Part shown: one piece after another, positions 37,291-47,586 of the stretch | How positions within the stretch are numbered: the first letter of the stretch is position 1 | Layout: the number at the start of each line of letters is the position of its first letter | Assembly (NCBI RefSeq): GCF_002277895.1 | Contig: NZ_CP022999.1 | Location: forward strand, 310,001 to 374,000 | DNA from: Rhizobium sp. 11515TR | Lineage (GTDB): Bacteria; Pseudomonadota; Alphaproteobacteria; Rhizobiales; Rhizobiaceae | Length of the DNA: 64,000 bases | Direction of reading: 5' to 3' | Position numbers and translations under genes: made by a program | Notes under the pieces: generated by a model | Seen by the model: the letters and a program-made list of their open reading frames with translations, nothing else | Told to the model about the DNA's origin: nothing | The model's database searches: none

Positions 37291-39192
37291 TCAGGGCTGT
37301 GCCGGCTTCAGCTTGACCATCATCAACCGGGAGTTCGCCCAATTGGGTACGGGGTCAGTATAGGGGTCGGCAATGGTCGGATAGCCTTTCCAATAGGTCG
37401 TATCCATCGAAGTAAAGACGTTATAGGACATCAGCGGAATGGTCGGCATCTGCTGCGCAACCAGCTTCAGATAGTCCTTGCCAAGTTCGATGCCCTTCGG
37501 ATCGTCGGCGCTGATGCGGCGGATGTTTTCGATGATCTTGTCGAGATCCGGATTGGACCAGCGCTGCCAGTTGCGCGGCGCCTGGTTCTCACCCTTCTTG
37601 GCGACAAACTGCGAATGCCAGCTGTCGAGGAAGAAGGACAGATCAGGATCGCCGCCCCAAGTCTCGACGCTCCACGCAATCGCAACCTGATAATTGCCGG
37701 GCTGCAATCCCGCCTGCCAGACGCTGGTGGAAGGAGCCGCTTTGGAATCAATCCCGAAGGCTGCCCATTGCTGGGCGATCAAAGTGCCCGCACGGGTAAA
37801 GACGGAGCGAGTGTCGCCTTCGACCGTCAGACGGATCTTGAACGGCTGCCCGTCGGGCGTCATCCATTTGCCGCCTACCTTCTTGAAGCCGGCCTTTTCC
37901 AATAACTCACCGGCAGCCTGCGGATCAGGCTTCCACCAGCCGTAGCCGAAGGCATTGCTGATCGCAGCAGGATCGGTCGGGATCTGATCTTTGTATTTCG
38001 GCTGCTTGCGCAGGATATCAGCAATCTGCTGACCGATCGTCGGATCATAGGGCTTGATCTTGCGCTTGCCGGTATCGATCTCGAAATTCTTCAGCCAATC
38101 CTGCATCGGCGCCTGGTAATCCGTCATGGCAACCGCCGTTGGCGGAACACCGAGTGCGGAAAGCGTGGCCGCACCGCGATAGCTCGCCATGTCGACTGCC
38201 TTGATATCGATCAGCAATGCCAGCGCCCAGCGGACATCAGGATTCTGGAACAGCGGGTCCTGATTGTTGAAGATCACGGCGGGCAGCGTCGGATCCGGAT
38301 GCGCGAAGGGGAAGCCAGGGAACCAGCTTTCGACAGTCTTCGACTTTTCCTTCAGCGTGAACATGCCTTCCGGCGTGTTGTCGTGAATGATATCGAGATT
38401 GTGCTCGAGCTGCGCGATCGTGCGCTTATCCGGCGGGCCTGGATCGACATAGGTGACATATTTCGGGGCTGGCTCGCCGAAGCGGCCAAGCGAGGTCCGC
38501 TGCCAATCGTCACGCTTCTCCCAGGTGTACCATTTGCCCTGTGGGTCGTAGGCCTTCAGCTTGTAGGCCCCGAGCGAAACGGGATTGGCATTGTCATAGC
38601 GTACTGGATCGGCGACCTTTTCGAAGACATGCTTTGGCATGATCCAGGCGCCGTTCCAGCGAACGGTGAAGATGGCGTGGAAACGCGAATTCGGCTTCTT
38701 CAGCTTGAAGATGACCGTATAGGGATCCGGCGCTTCGACACTCGCAACCTGGACTGAGAAGGCCGCGCTCCAGTTCATACCTGGATGGTCCATCTGGGTC
38801 TTGACGGTGTAGACAACGTCATCGGCGGTGAACTCGACGCCGTCACTCCAATAAAGACCTTTGCGAAGTTTCACCGTCATCTGGGTGAAATCGTCATTGT
38901 ATTGTGGCTTGTCGGCAGCGAGTGAGTTGTCCCAGGCCGAGCCGCCCAGACCTTTCTCCGGATCGATGTACCAGAGCGTGTCCATCGTCAGCTGCTGGAG
39001 GCCGGTCGAAACGCCGCCGCCGCCATTGACCCAGATGTTGAACCAGCCCGGATTCTTGATCGTTCCCTCAGGGTTTTCGACGATCAAGGTCTCCTTGCGG
39101 GGCAAGGCGGTATAATCCTGAGCCTTGGCTGCCGCGATGAGGCCGAACGTGGCCAGCGCGACGCCGAAGGCAAGCTTCTTCCACTGCTTCAT
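37291..39192 (-). CDS. Periplasmic solute-binding protein, family 5 (SBP_bac_5)
   Basis: The 633-residue protein has a signal peptide (MKQWKKLAFGVALATFGLIA, cut near AKAQD) and the family-5 layout: KLRKGLYWSDGVEFTADDVV near residue 107, and LPAVIFNNQDPLFQNPDVRWALAL near 306 (first part given in full). It is longer than typical peptide-binding DppA (about 530) and resembles the oligosaccharide-binding subgroup. Trp/Tyr-rich blocks (NGGGGVSTGLQ, WYTWEKRDDWQR) could bind sugars. It is between the GH51 gene and the permease genes on the same strand, so its ligand is probably an arabino-oligosaccharide. Ligand is inferred. Confidence 0.85.
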   Translation of the reverse strand: MKQWKKLAFGVALATFGLIAAAKAQDYTALPRKETLIVENPEGTIKNPGWFNIWVNGGGGVSTGLQQLTMDTLWYIDPEKGLGGSAWDNSLAADKPQYNDDFTQMTVKLRKGLYWSDGVEFTADDVVYTVKTQMDHPGMNWSAAFSVQVASVEAPDPYTVIFKLKKPNSRFHAIFTVRWNGAWIMPKHVFEKVADPVRYDNANPVSLGAYKLKAYDPQGKWYTWEKRDDWQRTSLGRFGEPAPKYVTYVDPGPPDKRTIAQLEHNLDIIHDNTPEGMFTLKEKSKTVESWFPGFPFAHPDPTLPAVIFNNQDPLFQNPDVRWALALLIDIKAVDMASYRGAATLSALGVPPTAVAMTDYQAPMQDWLKNFEIDTGKRKIKPYDPTIGQQIADILRKQPKYKDQIPTDPAAISNAFGYGWWKPDPQAAGELLEKAGFKKVGGKWMTPDGQPFKIRLTVEGDTRSVFTRAGTLIAQQWAAFGIDSKAAPSTSVWQAGLQPGNYQVAIAWSVETWGGDPDLSFFLDSWHSQFVAKKGENQAPRNWQRWSNPDLDKIIENIRRISADDPKGIELGKDYLKLVAQQMPTIPLMSYNVFTSMDTTYWKGYPTIADPYTDPVPNWANSRLMMVKLKPAQP

Positions 39193-39386
39193 GATCTCCT
39201 CCCATTTTTATCGACTGCACGGTACACTCAAACGATGGTGAGCAGACCGCGATTTTCACCCTTTTTCCGGCCGGCAGCACAAAGTGGCGTGCGGCTGTCC
39301 GGGCCTGCAACGGGTCATCAGCCGCCTCCTCGCGACCATCAGACCGTTTTTCAGTGCCGGGGGTGTATCGCCCCGGCCACCAGGCG

Positions 39387-40964
<1,578 letters not shown>

Positions 40965-41113
40965 TCAACGTACTCGAGGCGGAAAATGTCGCAAAAGTCA
41001 TGGGGGCAGTACTGGCTGAGCGATAAAATCGCCATCAAAATCAGACGCTTATGAAAAATATGACTTATCTGAAATTAGCACCGGCAATATGCTATATATC
41101 AAAAGTTATGATA

Positions 41114-42043
41114 CTATTGCGCCAAATCGATGCGCATGAGGATATCGCGGCCATAATTGCCGAAACCGCGGCCGAAGATATTGATGCCACCGGTGTTGCG
41201 CGCATCGTCGGCGATCCCGATCCGCAGACGGATCGAGGAATGCTGACTGATGGCAAGGTCATCGATCGTCACATCGGAAGAGGCGACTCCGTCGATGAAG
41301 GTGCCCTTCTTGGAGATTCGCCAGGTCTTGAGCTTGCCGTATTGAGAACCTTCGAGCTTCCACCAGCTTGGCGTGAAGGCCCCGCGCTTGTCGCCGTAAT
41401 CGCCCGGAGAGGTCCACGTGCCGACAGCAACGCCGTTGATCCAGACAGTGATGTCGGACGGCCAATCCGGATTGGTGCCGGGCACTTCGGATGAGAGCTC
41501 CATCGAGAATTCGATGGCATTGACATTCCGGTTCAAGATCTTGGCGTTGTTCGGGAATTTATATTCGACATGGCCGCGGCCGAACCAGAGAAGACCGGCC
41601 TGCATGCGTTGCGGGTCGAGAAAATAGTCGGGAACATCGAGCAGACCGATAACGCCCTCGGTCGAGCACAGGCCACAAGGCGCATGCGTCTCGCAGCTCG
41701 TGTAGAGACCGATCGGCATGGCGACTTCGATCACGTCCTCATCATGCTTAAAGGCCTGGTCCTCGAAGCTCAGCAGGATTTCGTCGTAAAGCGCGGTGCA
41801 GATCTTCTGGTAGCCTTTGCGCGCTTTCGCAGCCTTGGTTTCGACAAGACCGGCCTCTTCCAGGATCATGATACCGGTTGCGACGGTCGATTGCGGCAGA
41901 TCCAGTTCCCGGGCGATTTCGTTGACATTCAGCGAGCCCCTAGCGCAGAGTAACTTCAGCATATCGACCCGCGCCGGGGCCGAAAGCGCCCTGAAGACCG
42001 CAGCGTTCTCACCCGCATAAATTGTCAGAAAGCCGCGCTGCAT
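41114..42043 (-). CDS. ArsR-like regulator with C-terminal sensor domain (COG4189-like)
   Basis: The 309-residue protein has an N-terminal winged helix (LSAPARVDMLKLLCARGSLN, EIARELDLPQSTVATGIMIL). The middle has a cysteine cluster SCETHAPCGLCS near residue 115. The long C-terminal half (VEYKFPNNAKILNRNVNAIE onward) looks like a beta-rich ligand-binding domain with NDVTVWINGV-type strands and two Trp-rich words (PSWWKLEGSQ). The architecture resembles COG4189-type regulators found near arabinofuranosidases. It is transcribed in the same direction as the GH51 operon. Likely a sugar-responsive repressor; a metal role for the cysteines is possible. Confidence 0.72.
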   Translation of the reverse strand: MQRGFLTIYAGENAAVFRALSAPARVDMLKLLCARGSLNVNEIARELDLPQSTVATGIMILEEAGLVETKAAKARKGYQKICTALYDEILLSFEDQAFKHDEDVIEVAMPIGLYTSCETHAPCGLCSTEGVIGLLDVPDYFLDPQRMQAGLLWFGRGHVEYKFPNNAKILNRNVNAIEFSMELSSEVPGTNPDWPSDITVWINGVAVGTWTSPGDYGDKRGAFTPSWWKLEGSQYGKLKTWRISKKGTFIDGVASSDVTIDDLAISQHSSIRLRIGIADDARNTGGINIFGRGFGNYGRDILMRIDLAQ

Positions 42044-42445
42044 GAAATCCTGAATTCCCCATCAATACGTCTCATTTATATCAGGATTTTTGATTTCACA
42101 AGAGATATCAGTTCGAAAGCCCGGATTGTAGGAATCCGCGAAACATGTCCCAAAGTCATTGGCATGACCCAAGTATAAGCAAGGATTATAATCCTATTTA
42201 AATGTAATATCCGTAATAAGTTGGGGAATTACACGTATTATACTATATAATAAAATATATTATTTTGTATATTCGGAATACACGCTCGATTTGAAAGTAT
42301 CAATACTGAATTCCTGAGTTTCCAATTGCGAATTACGTAAATCTCGAAATTACCTCATTCTCACAGGAGTGTCGGAGCATTCACTCTTCGATGACCCCTT
42401 ACAACGCCAGGCAAAATTCTATTGGTATCGATCCAGGAGCTCATT
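42044..42445. other. AT-rich intergenic stretch at the start of the accessory region
   Basis: 402 bp without a recognised gene. Two ATATCAG words lie near the regulator start. From about 42170 to 42300 the DNA is extremely AT-rich (for example ATTATACTATATAATAAAAT at 42237-42256) in an otherwise GC-rich window. The composition shift and the different genes to the right suggest foreign DNA begins here. Confidence 0.6.
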
Positions 42446-43144
42446 ATGCAGCAAAAATATCATCCGGACCGCTATCACCAAGCAATGTCCGCCGCCATGT
42501 CAAGGATTGAGTCCCTTGCTGCCAATGCGCCGGCAGACGGCACTGCTGGAGAGAAATCCCTCGCAATTGAGTTTGAGGGTATGTCTGAGGCCGAAGTGGG
42601 GGAGCGATCTTCGCTTTTGGACCAAATCGAACGCCTGATTGCTGGCTGGGCAGCCAACGGGCACGTTATCTTCGATGCCGAAGAGACTTTAAACGAACTC
42701 GCGCTTAGTGAACCCGCCCCATTTGACCTTGACGCAGAGCTCTTCGTGGGCGGCATCGGATATATCCATTTCGGCAAGATCAAGGGGCTGCAGTCGCAGA
42801 ACGATCCGCGAACTCACGTCGAAGGCACCTACATCCGCCACGCCGAACTTGATGATGTTCCAGGATACGAATTGACGTTTGTTTGCAATGAACCCGGCTG
42901 GTCCACTCTAAAGGACGCCAAATATGGAGACGCCATCCGAACAGCATCATGCGTTGCGACGGCTTTTGTGGCTCTTGACCAGGAGCTTCCGTGTGTACCG
43001 AGGCAAAACATGTTTCGCGGTGACCCAGCGTTGATTGCTGATGACGTTCTGGCGCGCGCTTTCGGCGTCGCGATTATTGCCTTGGCAATTCTGTCAGCGC
43101 GAGAAAACAAGCCCACGGTGCAAGCAGTGCCTCTTCGGCACTAA
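42446..43144 (+). CDS. Hypothetical protein (232 aa)
   Basis: The 232-residue protein begins MQQKYHPDRYHQAMSAAMSR and follows CAGGAGC. It is acidic and contains FDLDAELFVGGIGYIHFGKI near residue 91 and EGTYIRHAELDDVPGYELTF near 120. No catalytic motif stands out; a hydrophobic helix near the end (AFGVAIIALAILSARENK) may be buried or membrane-associated. It converges on an XRE-family gene with a 48-bp gap. I do not recognise it. The moderate GC and position at an AT-rich boundary suggest a horizontally acquired gene. Confidence 0.55.
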   Translation: MQQKYHPDRYHQAMSAAMSRIESLAANAPADGTAGEKSLAIEFEGMSEAEVGERSSLLDQIERLIAGWAANGHVIFDAEETLNELALSEPAPFDLDAELFVGGIGYIHFGKIKGLQSQNDPRTHVEGTYIRHAELDDVPGYELTFVCNEPGWSTLKDAKYGDAIRTASCVATAFVALDQELPCVPRQNMFRGDPALIADDVLARAFGVAIIALAILSARENKPTVQAVPLRH

Positions 43145-43192
43145 ATACGCGCTGGAGAAACCTGGGCTATACAGCCCACTGATTGTGACCAA

Positions 43193-43567
43193 TCACGTCA
43201 AGGTAATTGACCATTCCTCGTCGGCTGGTTTTCGGGCCGAGATGCGCCCGCCTTCCGACTCTCCACGCTCAATCTCAATTTTGATATCGTAACCGAGCGC
43301 CTTCAATGTAGTCATCAAGCGCCATACGGAATATTCCTTCACATTGCCGTTGACGATGCGTGAGACGTCGGGTTGTTTCAGGCCCGCCATACTTCCGGCT
43401 GCGGCTTGCGAAAGACCGCGCTCTTCAATCGCTACTGCGATCTGGTTCGCCATGAAGAACTTAGCACGGATTTCGGCTTGGTCGGCGTAACCGCGGTCCT
43501 TGAGGTAGTTGCCTGTGCCGAGGATGAAGTCGTTGTCGGCAATTTCTGTCTTTATTTTCTTCGCCAT
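43193..43567 (-). CDS. XRE-family DNA-binding protein, antitoxin-like, apparently orphan
   Basis: The 124-residue protein starts MAKKIKTEIADNDFILGTGN after a GAGTGAGG site; an ATG 8 codons upstream is also open. The helix-turn-helix (AVAIEERGLSQAAAGSMAGL then QPDVSRIVNG) is of the HigA/phage-repressor kind, with a C-terminal helical dimer region (LMTTLKALGYDIKIEIERGE). Related antitoxins accompany a RelE/HigB toxin encoded directly upstream, but no such gene is visible here. A perfect-armed palindrome at 43645-43662 sits 78 bp upstream and probably is its own operator. Confidence 0.75.
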   Translation of the reverse strand: MAKKIKTEIADNDFILGTGNYLKDRGYADQAEIRAKFFMANQIAVAIEERGLSQAAAGSMAGLKQPDVSRIVNGNVKEYSVWRLMTTLKALGYDIKIEIERGESEGGRISARKPADEEWSITLT

Positions 43568-43644
43568 TGCCTCACTCCGATCAGCAGACATTTTTCGGCT
43601 GCCTTTATTTGTTGGGTCGCCTCATCCCGAGTCTGGTCCAAATT

Positions 43645-43662
43645 ATAGTGGAACCACTATAT
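43645..43662. promoter_or_regulatory. Palindromic operator candidate of the XRE gene
   Basis: TATAGTGG-AA-CCACTATA: two perfect 8-bp arms around AA. It is located about 78 bp upstream of the XRE start and fits an autorepression site for an antitoxin-type regulator. Confidence 0.6.
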
Positions 43663-44195
43663 CGTCAATCGAGAAACCCGCTCGCTGCCCAGTGCAATTG
43701 TTTTGGCGAGAGGAAACAACCGTCGTTAGCTTGTGGAGAGCGCGTACCTCGAACCGCAATTGGGACGAAAAGACGGGTGTCTCTGGTGGGCGTGTTCGCG
43801 AAATTGGACAGAAGCTGAGCTGAGAATCATCAAGGAGGCTCCTATTCGGAAGCCCCCTCGGGAACTCGACGACTCTTCGAATTTTCGTTCTATCCGCTAT
43901 ACCAGCCGAATCGCTCTCGCGACGGTGAGAGTGCCTCCAAGTCGATTGGCACTCCGCGTTTCACTTACACCCCGCGAAATAGCGACGGCGACTACCGTAA
44001 TCAAGGCCAACGGATTAATGAGAATCCATCCAGCCTCGCGACAGGCACGACCGATGTCGATCGCTCAGCATTGACTGAATGAGCCTTTGTAGTACTGCAA
44101 GCTATGCGGGACCTCCAGATTGACGTCGAACTTAGGCTTTTGACGCACTCGATGGAACTGTGGGATTCCGAAGCGTTTCCCGCTCAATGCTCCCC
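43663..44195. other. Intergenic region, no recognised gene
   Basis: These 533 bp hold only short open frames. One plus-strand frame (about 43822-44082) translates to a plausible C-terminus, PRFTYTPRNSDGDYRNQGQR followed by INENPSSLATGTTDVDRSALTE, but lacks a start codon and has a stop just upstream, so it may be the end of a decayed gene. I cannot name it. Confidence 0.3.
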
Positions 44196-46124
44196 TTAGG
44201 GCGAACCGCCCTTGCCGCCCGCCGCCTTTCGCTTCTCGGCAGCTTTTTGCTTATCCTCGAGCATCCGCTGATGCCCTTTATCGATAGAATCGCTTGCATC
44301 TCGGGCTTGAGCTTGTTCGCTCCAAGAGCCTGGGGCATCCTGGAAGAACATCTCCCGTCGGGCGTTCAAATAGGTTCCCGGGCGAAAATCGTTTGCGGTC
44401 CAGTCCTTGACCTCCTCTAAGAATGCACCTTCCTCGTCCCTACCTTTTCCAGCCAAGCTGTTGGCCGCGTCCCGAAAATAAAAGTGCTCGTGAAGCCTCA
44501 GAAACTCCGTCAGATAGATATCGGCGACACGAGTATCGCCCCGTATCAGCACCATGTTCTCGTCGTTGTCCTGGAGACTATTGCTCGAGAAATTGGCTGA
44601 GCCGGTGCAGATGAGAGGATCGTCCGACAGCGGATCGATCATCAGGTACTTCGTGTGGATAAAAAAGATGTTCCCTTCTTTACGGGTGTGCTCCTCCCGC
44701 CAGAACCATTCTCCGAGAGGGAAGTTTTCAATATCGATTGTCTGAGTTTTTTTGCTTCCATCCGGTTGCGTGACCGAGATCTTCTTTTTGCCAAGCACCG
44801 CGCCGTAAGAAGTGGTCAGCATTGGATCGCGACCATCTTTATTGAATGCCGCAATCAAGTCCGGCGGCGGTCGAGACTCCATGACCAGCATACGCAGGCA
44901 ATCCCGCTTCTGTGCCAACACCGGAATAAGTAGCGGGCTCACGGTGAACGCGACGGTGAACATGGTGAGGTCGCGCGCATCCACTATCCGGTTCGCATAC
45001 CAGAACAACATGGCGAGGTCATCGCGAGCGCAGAAGATCGGTGTCAGCGAACCTGGATTGACGAACTCCTCCGGTTGGGGAGAAATCGTCCCCGTGCCTT
45101 TTTTCACCGGTCCACCCGTTGGGTTGCTCGAGAGCAGGTCCCAGTATTCCTTGTAGCGTTCGGCGAGTTGGGAGTTATGGAACAGGTGACCAAGATTGGA
45201 CTGCCCAAGGAAGCCCGACATCGTTATGTTCGTTGAGCCCGTCCAGACGGCTAATGGTGACCCGGATTTCGAAGAGTGGATGATGAACTTATTGTGCGGA
45301 ATGTTCGGGCGCGTCCGCTCGGTAAGAACGCCTGCGCCACTCAGTTTGCTACCGATTGCGTCCCTGTTCTCCCCCGTCGCATGGTAGATGATGCGGACCT
45401 TGACGCCTCGCTTTAGCGCATCATCAAATGCATCGATAATGACCGGATACGTGAACTCGTATAGGCAGGCATGGAGCCACTCCCCCTTTTGCGCCGCTTT
45501 GATATAGCGGAGGCAGGCTTCGAGCAGTCCTCGCGAAAGCCAACTGGTCTTGATGTTATTCACATCAAGGGTTTCAGCATCCGTCGGCGGCACGTTGCCG
45601 AACTCACGGGCATAATGCTGGCTCGCAATTGCGCCTCGATTGAACCAGACCCCGTGCTTGCCGTCGTCTTCATTCTCCGTTCTGATCTTGAGTGCAATCC
45701 GACGACTTTGGTCATGCTGAAGGTTGCTTACCGGTCCGTAGGCGGGGAGAATCTCGTACTCATACTCAGTGCCAGGCTCTGTGCCATAGTCCGACCAGAA
45801 GAACTTCTGAATTGGGTGCTTGTCGGTCCGGAAAATCTTGAACTTGCCATCGACCTTTTCCTTGGGCTTTGGATCGACGGATTTGAATACCTTGCTCGAC
45901 TGAAGCCATTTCACGGTCGTTACCGTCTGGCCGTCGGACTTCACCAGGGTTTCGGTCCGTCGTATCGAGAAGCCCCTCAAACCGTTTCGTGTTTGCGCGT
46001 CAGCATCGAAGGCCAGAAGGATAGAACGCGTCCCGGTGATCGCGCGCACCTTTAGCCCGTTATTCTCCTCAAGATAACGCATACCGCCCCCCATGGATGG
46101 CTTGAACTCAATCAAAACCTGCAT
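44196..46124 (-). CDS. Phospholipase-D-fold protein (642 aa)
   Basis: The protein has two PLD half-sites. One is PHNKFIIHSSKSGSPLAVWT near residue 277, with the HxK pair but Ser where Asp is usual. The other, HTKYLMIDPLSDDPLICTGS near 490, is an intact HxKxxxxD. Each is followed by a GSxN word (GSTNITMSGF; GSANFSSNSL). The first 150 residues are beta-rich and resemble a fibronectin-III-like region. PLD-fold enzymes cut phosphodiester bonds in lipids or nucleic acids; here no signal peptide is visible, so DNA or RNA is more likely. The C-terminus is Lys-rich (EDKQKAAEKRKAAGGKGG). ATG 46124 is used; a TTG seven codons upstream is open. Confidence 0.72.
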   Translation of the reverse strand: MQVLIEFKPSMGGGMRYLEENNGLKVRAITGTRSILLAFDADAQTRNGLRGFSIRRTETLVKSDGQTVTTVKWLQSSKVFKSVDPKPKEKVDGKFKIFRTDKHPIQKFFWSDYGTEPGTEYEYEILPAYGPVSNLQHDQSRRIALKIRTENEDDGKHGVWFNRGAIASQHYAREFGNVPPTDAETLDVNNIKTSWLSRGLLEACLRYIKAAQKGEWLHACLYEFTYPVIIDAFDDALKRGVKVRIIYHATGENRDAIGSKLSGAGVLTERTRPNIPHNKFIIHSSKSGSPLAVWTGSTNITMSGFLGQSNLGHLFHNSQLAERYKEYWDLLSSNPTGGPVKKGTGTISPQPEEFVNPGSLTPIFCARDDLAMLFWYANRIVDARDLTMFTVAFTVSPLLIPVLAQKRDCLRMLVMESRPPPDLIAAFNKDGRDPMLTTSYGAVLGKKKISVTQPDGSKKTQTIDIENFPLGEWFWREEHTRKEGNIFFIHTKYLMIDPLSDDPLICTGSANFSSNSLQDNDENMVLIRGDTRVADIYLTEFLRLHEHFYFRDAANSLAGKGRDEEGAFLEEVKDWTANDFRPGTYLNARREMFFQDAPGSWSEQAQARDASDSIDKGHQRMLEDKQKAAEKRKAAGGKGGSP

Positions 46125-46227
46125 TACTCGATATCTATTATACAACTTTTAAGTACACAGGATAGGGGTTGTTCGTGACAGCCACGTTTCTTACGGCAAA
46201 AATGCGTTCCGGACTGAGTGAGCCAAG

Positions 46228-46614
46228 ATGCGCTCAAGTACGGACGATCCGCAGGCAATCTTGCTAACCGAGCGTTGCGAGAGTTGGCCATTGTGCGGGA
46301 CTACCGATGCCCAACTTGATGCATCGTCGATCTCGACCGCAAATGAAATACACTGGCTGCCCGGGCGTCTGGAGCAGATCGAGCTGTGTTGGCCGCAATA
46401 TGCCGTGTTTACACACAGCGGGCATATCTCCGATCTGTCAAAAACTATCTATATGATCTGGAACAAGACAATGCAAGGATCCGGGCTTGAAGCCGCCAAA
46501 GCACCTGACTTTGAGCTATATGATCACCGGTTCGATGGCTGAACTGGCCGTGGTGAGACGGAGATATGGATCGTCTTGACCGCGCAACCGGCCAATCTTT
46601 GTGGCGGCGAATAA
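46228..46614 (+). pseudogene. AraC/Rob-type effector-binding domain (GyrI-like) with in-frame stop
   Basis: The frame encodes YAVFTHSGHISDLSKTIYMI and then GLEAAKAPDFELYDHRFDG, which is the GyrI-like effector-binding domain found at the C-terminus of AraC-family regulators. A TGA then interrupts the frame. Read through it, the frame continues TGRGETEIWIVL, exactly the expected end of the family's last strand (GEIEIWIPL). The upstream DNA-binding half is absent or unrecognisable. This is therefore the broken C-terminal remnant of a regulator, consistent with the decay seen on both sides. Confidence 0.65.
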
Positions 46615-46661
46615 CCGCTGCGTCGACTAGAGTCTTCAATGCCGCATGAATTTTCCTCAGA

Positions 46662-47240
46662 AGTGTGCTCTTCCGCAATTTCGGTGCAACGCTCTGAATC
46701 CTGCTGATTCGACACACGAATCAGCAGGAGCATGGAAGACAATGTGTATTCTACCGTTGATCCCACCGTCTCTGGTGGTCGATCACGTTCAACAATCGAA
46801 AGAGGCGATATCGATCGATTGTCGCTTCCGATCGACAGGGGCCAAATGTCTGGAGTGCCGAGGGCCGCACAGCGGATTCACAGTAGCTAGGAGCGGCGGA
46901 TCCTGGCTTCAGGTGCAGGCGGATTACGACACGTACGAACCAAGATTTTCTGCATTTGACGACGACAGAATTGGCCACAATGACAGCCGCGCGCTGTTGC
47001 GCGGCCGGAAGACCCCTCCGACCTCTGAGCGCGAACCCAAATGCCCGCTCGAAAGCGATTTGTATCGAACGAAGAGATCGACAGCCGCGGTCCGATACGT
47101 TGCAGGCGGCATGAGCCACGGCTTAGTTGGTGATTGACCGGCGAGCCCACATTTTTCAAGACTCGTGGCTTCCCTGCTCGCTTCGCTATGCAAACATCTT
47201 CTTCTCGAGCGAGAACTTGCAAAGTCAATAATCTCTCCTT
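46662..47240 (+). pseudogene. Decayed ISL3-family transposase and left IS end
   Basis: An ATG at 46742 opens MCILPLIPPSLVVDHVQQSK followed by EAISIDCRFRSTGAKCLECR, the N-terminal zinc-finger region of ISL3 transposases. After this the frame shifts: fragments in other frames read HVRTKIFC and RRQNWPQ (second zinc-finger half) and later ARFAMQTSSSRARTCK (matching the MATSxDTLLRRAR word of the family). Stops break each. The IS end-like GTGCTCTTCCGCAATTTCGG lies upstream. No downstream end or catalytic DDE region is recognised. The element is dead. Confidence 0.55.
46699..46729. repeat. 13-bp hairpin at the start of the ISL3 remnant
   Basis: TCCTGCTGATTCG and CGAATCAGCAGGA are perfect 13-bp arms with loop ACACA. 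It lies between an IS-end-like sequence (GTGCTCTTCCGCAATTTCGG, from about 46662) and the transposase start at 46742. Its role may be to limit read-through into the transposase. Confidence 0.6.
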
Positions 47241-47586
47241 GTCGGCTCGATACATCCGGGGAAGCATTGATCAAACGAGATCGTTCAACCGAGACATCCA
47301 ACGGCCCGTTCTTCAGAATCGACCTCCGCCCGCCCTTTGCCAGCACGACGACGAGTGTAAGACAGCCCAATCCGGAGGGCTCGTTGATTGAGACAGCCAT
47401 CTCCTGGTCGCCAGGACAGGCGGATTGCAGCCACGCGGCTGTTGGAAACGGTTCAACCGTTCAGAGGTTCCTTCGCCAGGCTGAGCCAAGGGCATTTCGA
47501 GAAAATCCTTGATTTTCTCCTAGCGCGTTCCGAAGCCGGCCTTGCAAAATTCTAGGTTGTCCCCCTTGCGGACGGCCAGTTTCCGA

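Noticed and set aside
43568-43700. RelE/HigB-type toxin gene upstream of the XRE gene
   Set aside because: Reading all frames gives only short fragments. The palindromic operator occupies the middle of this space.
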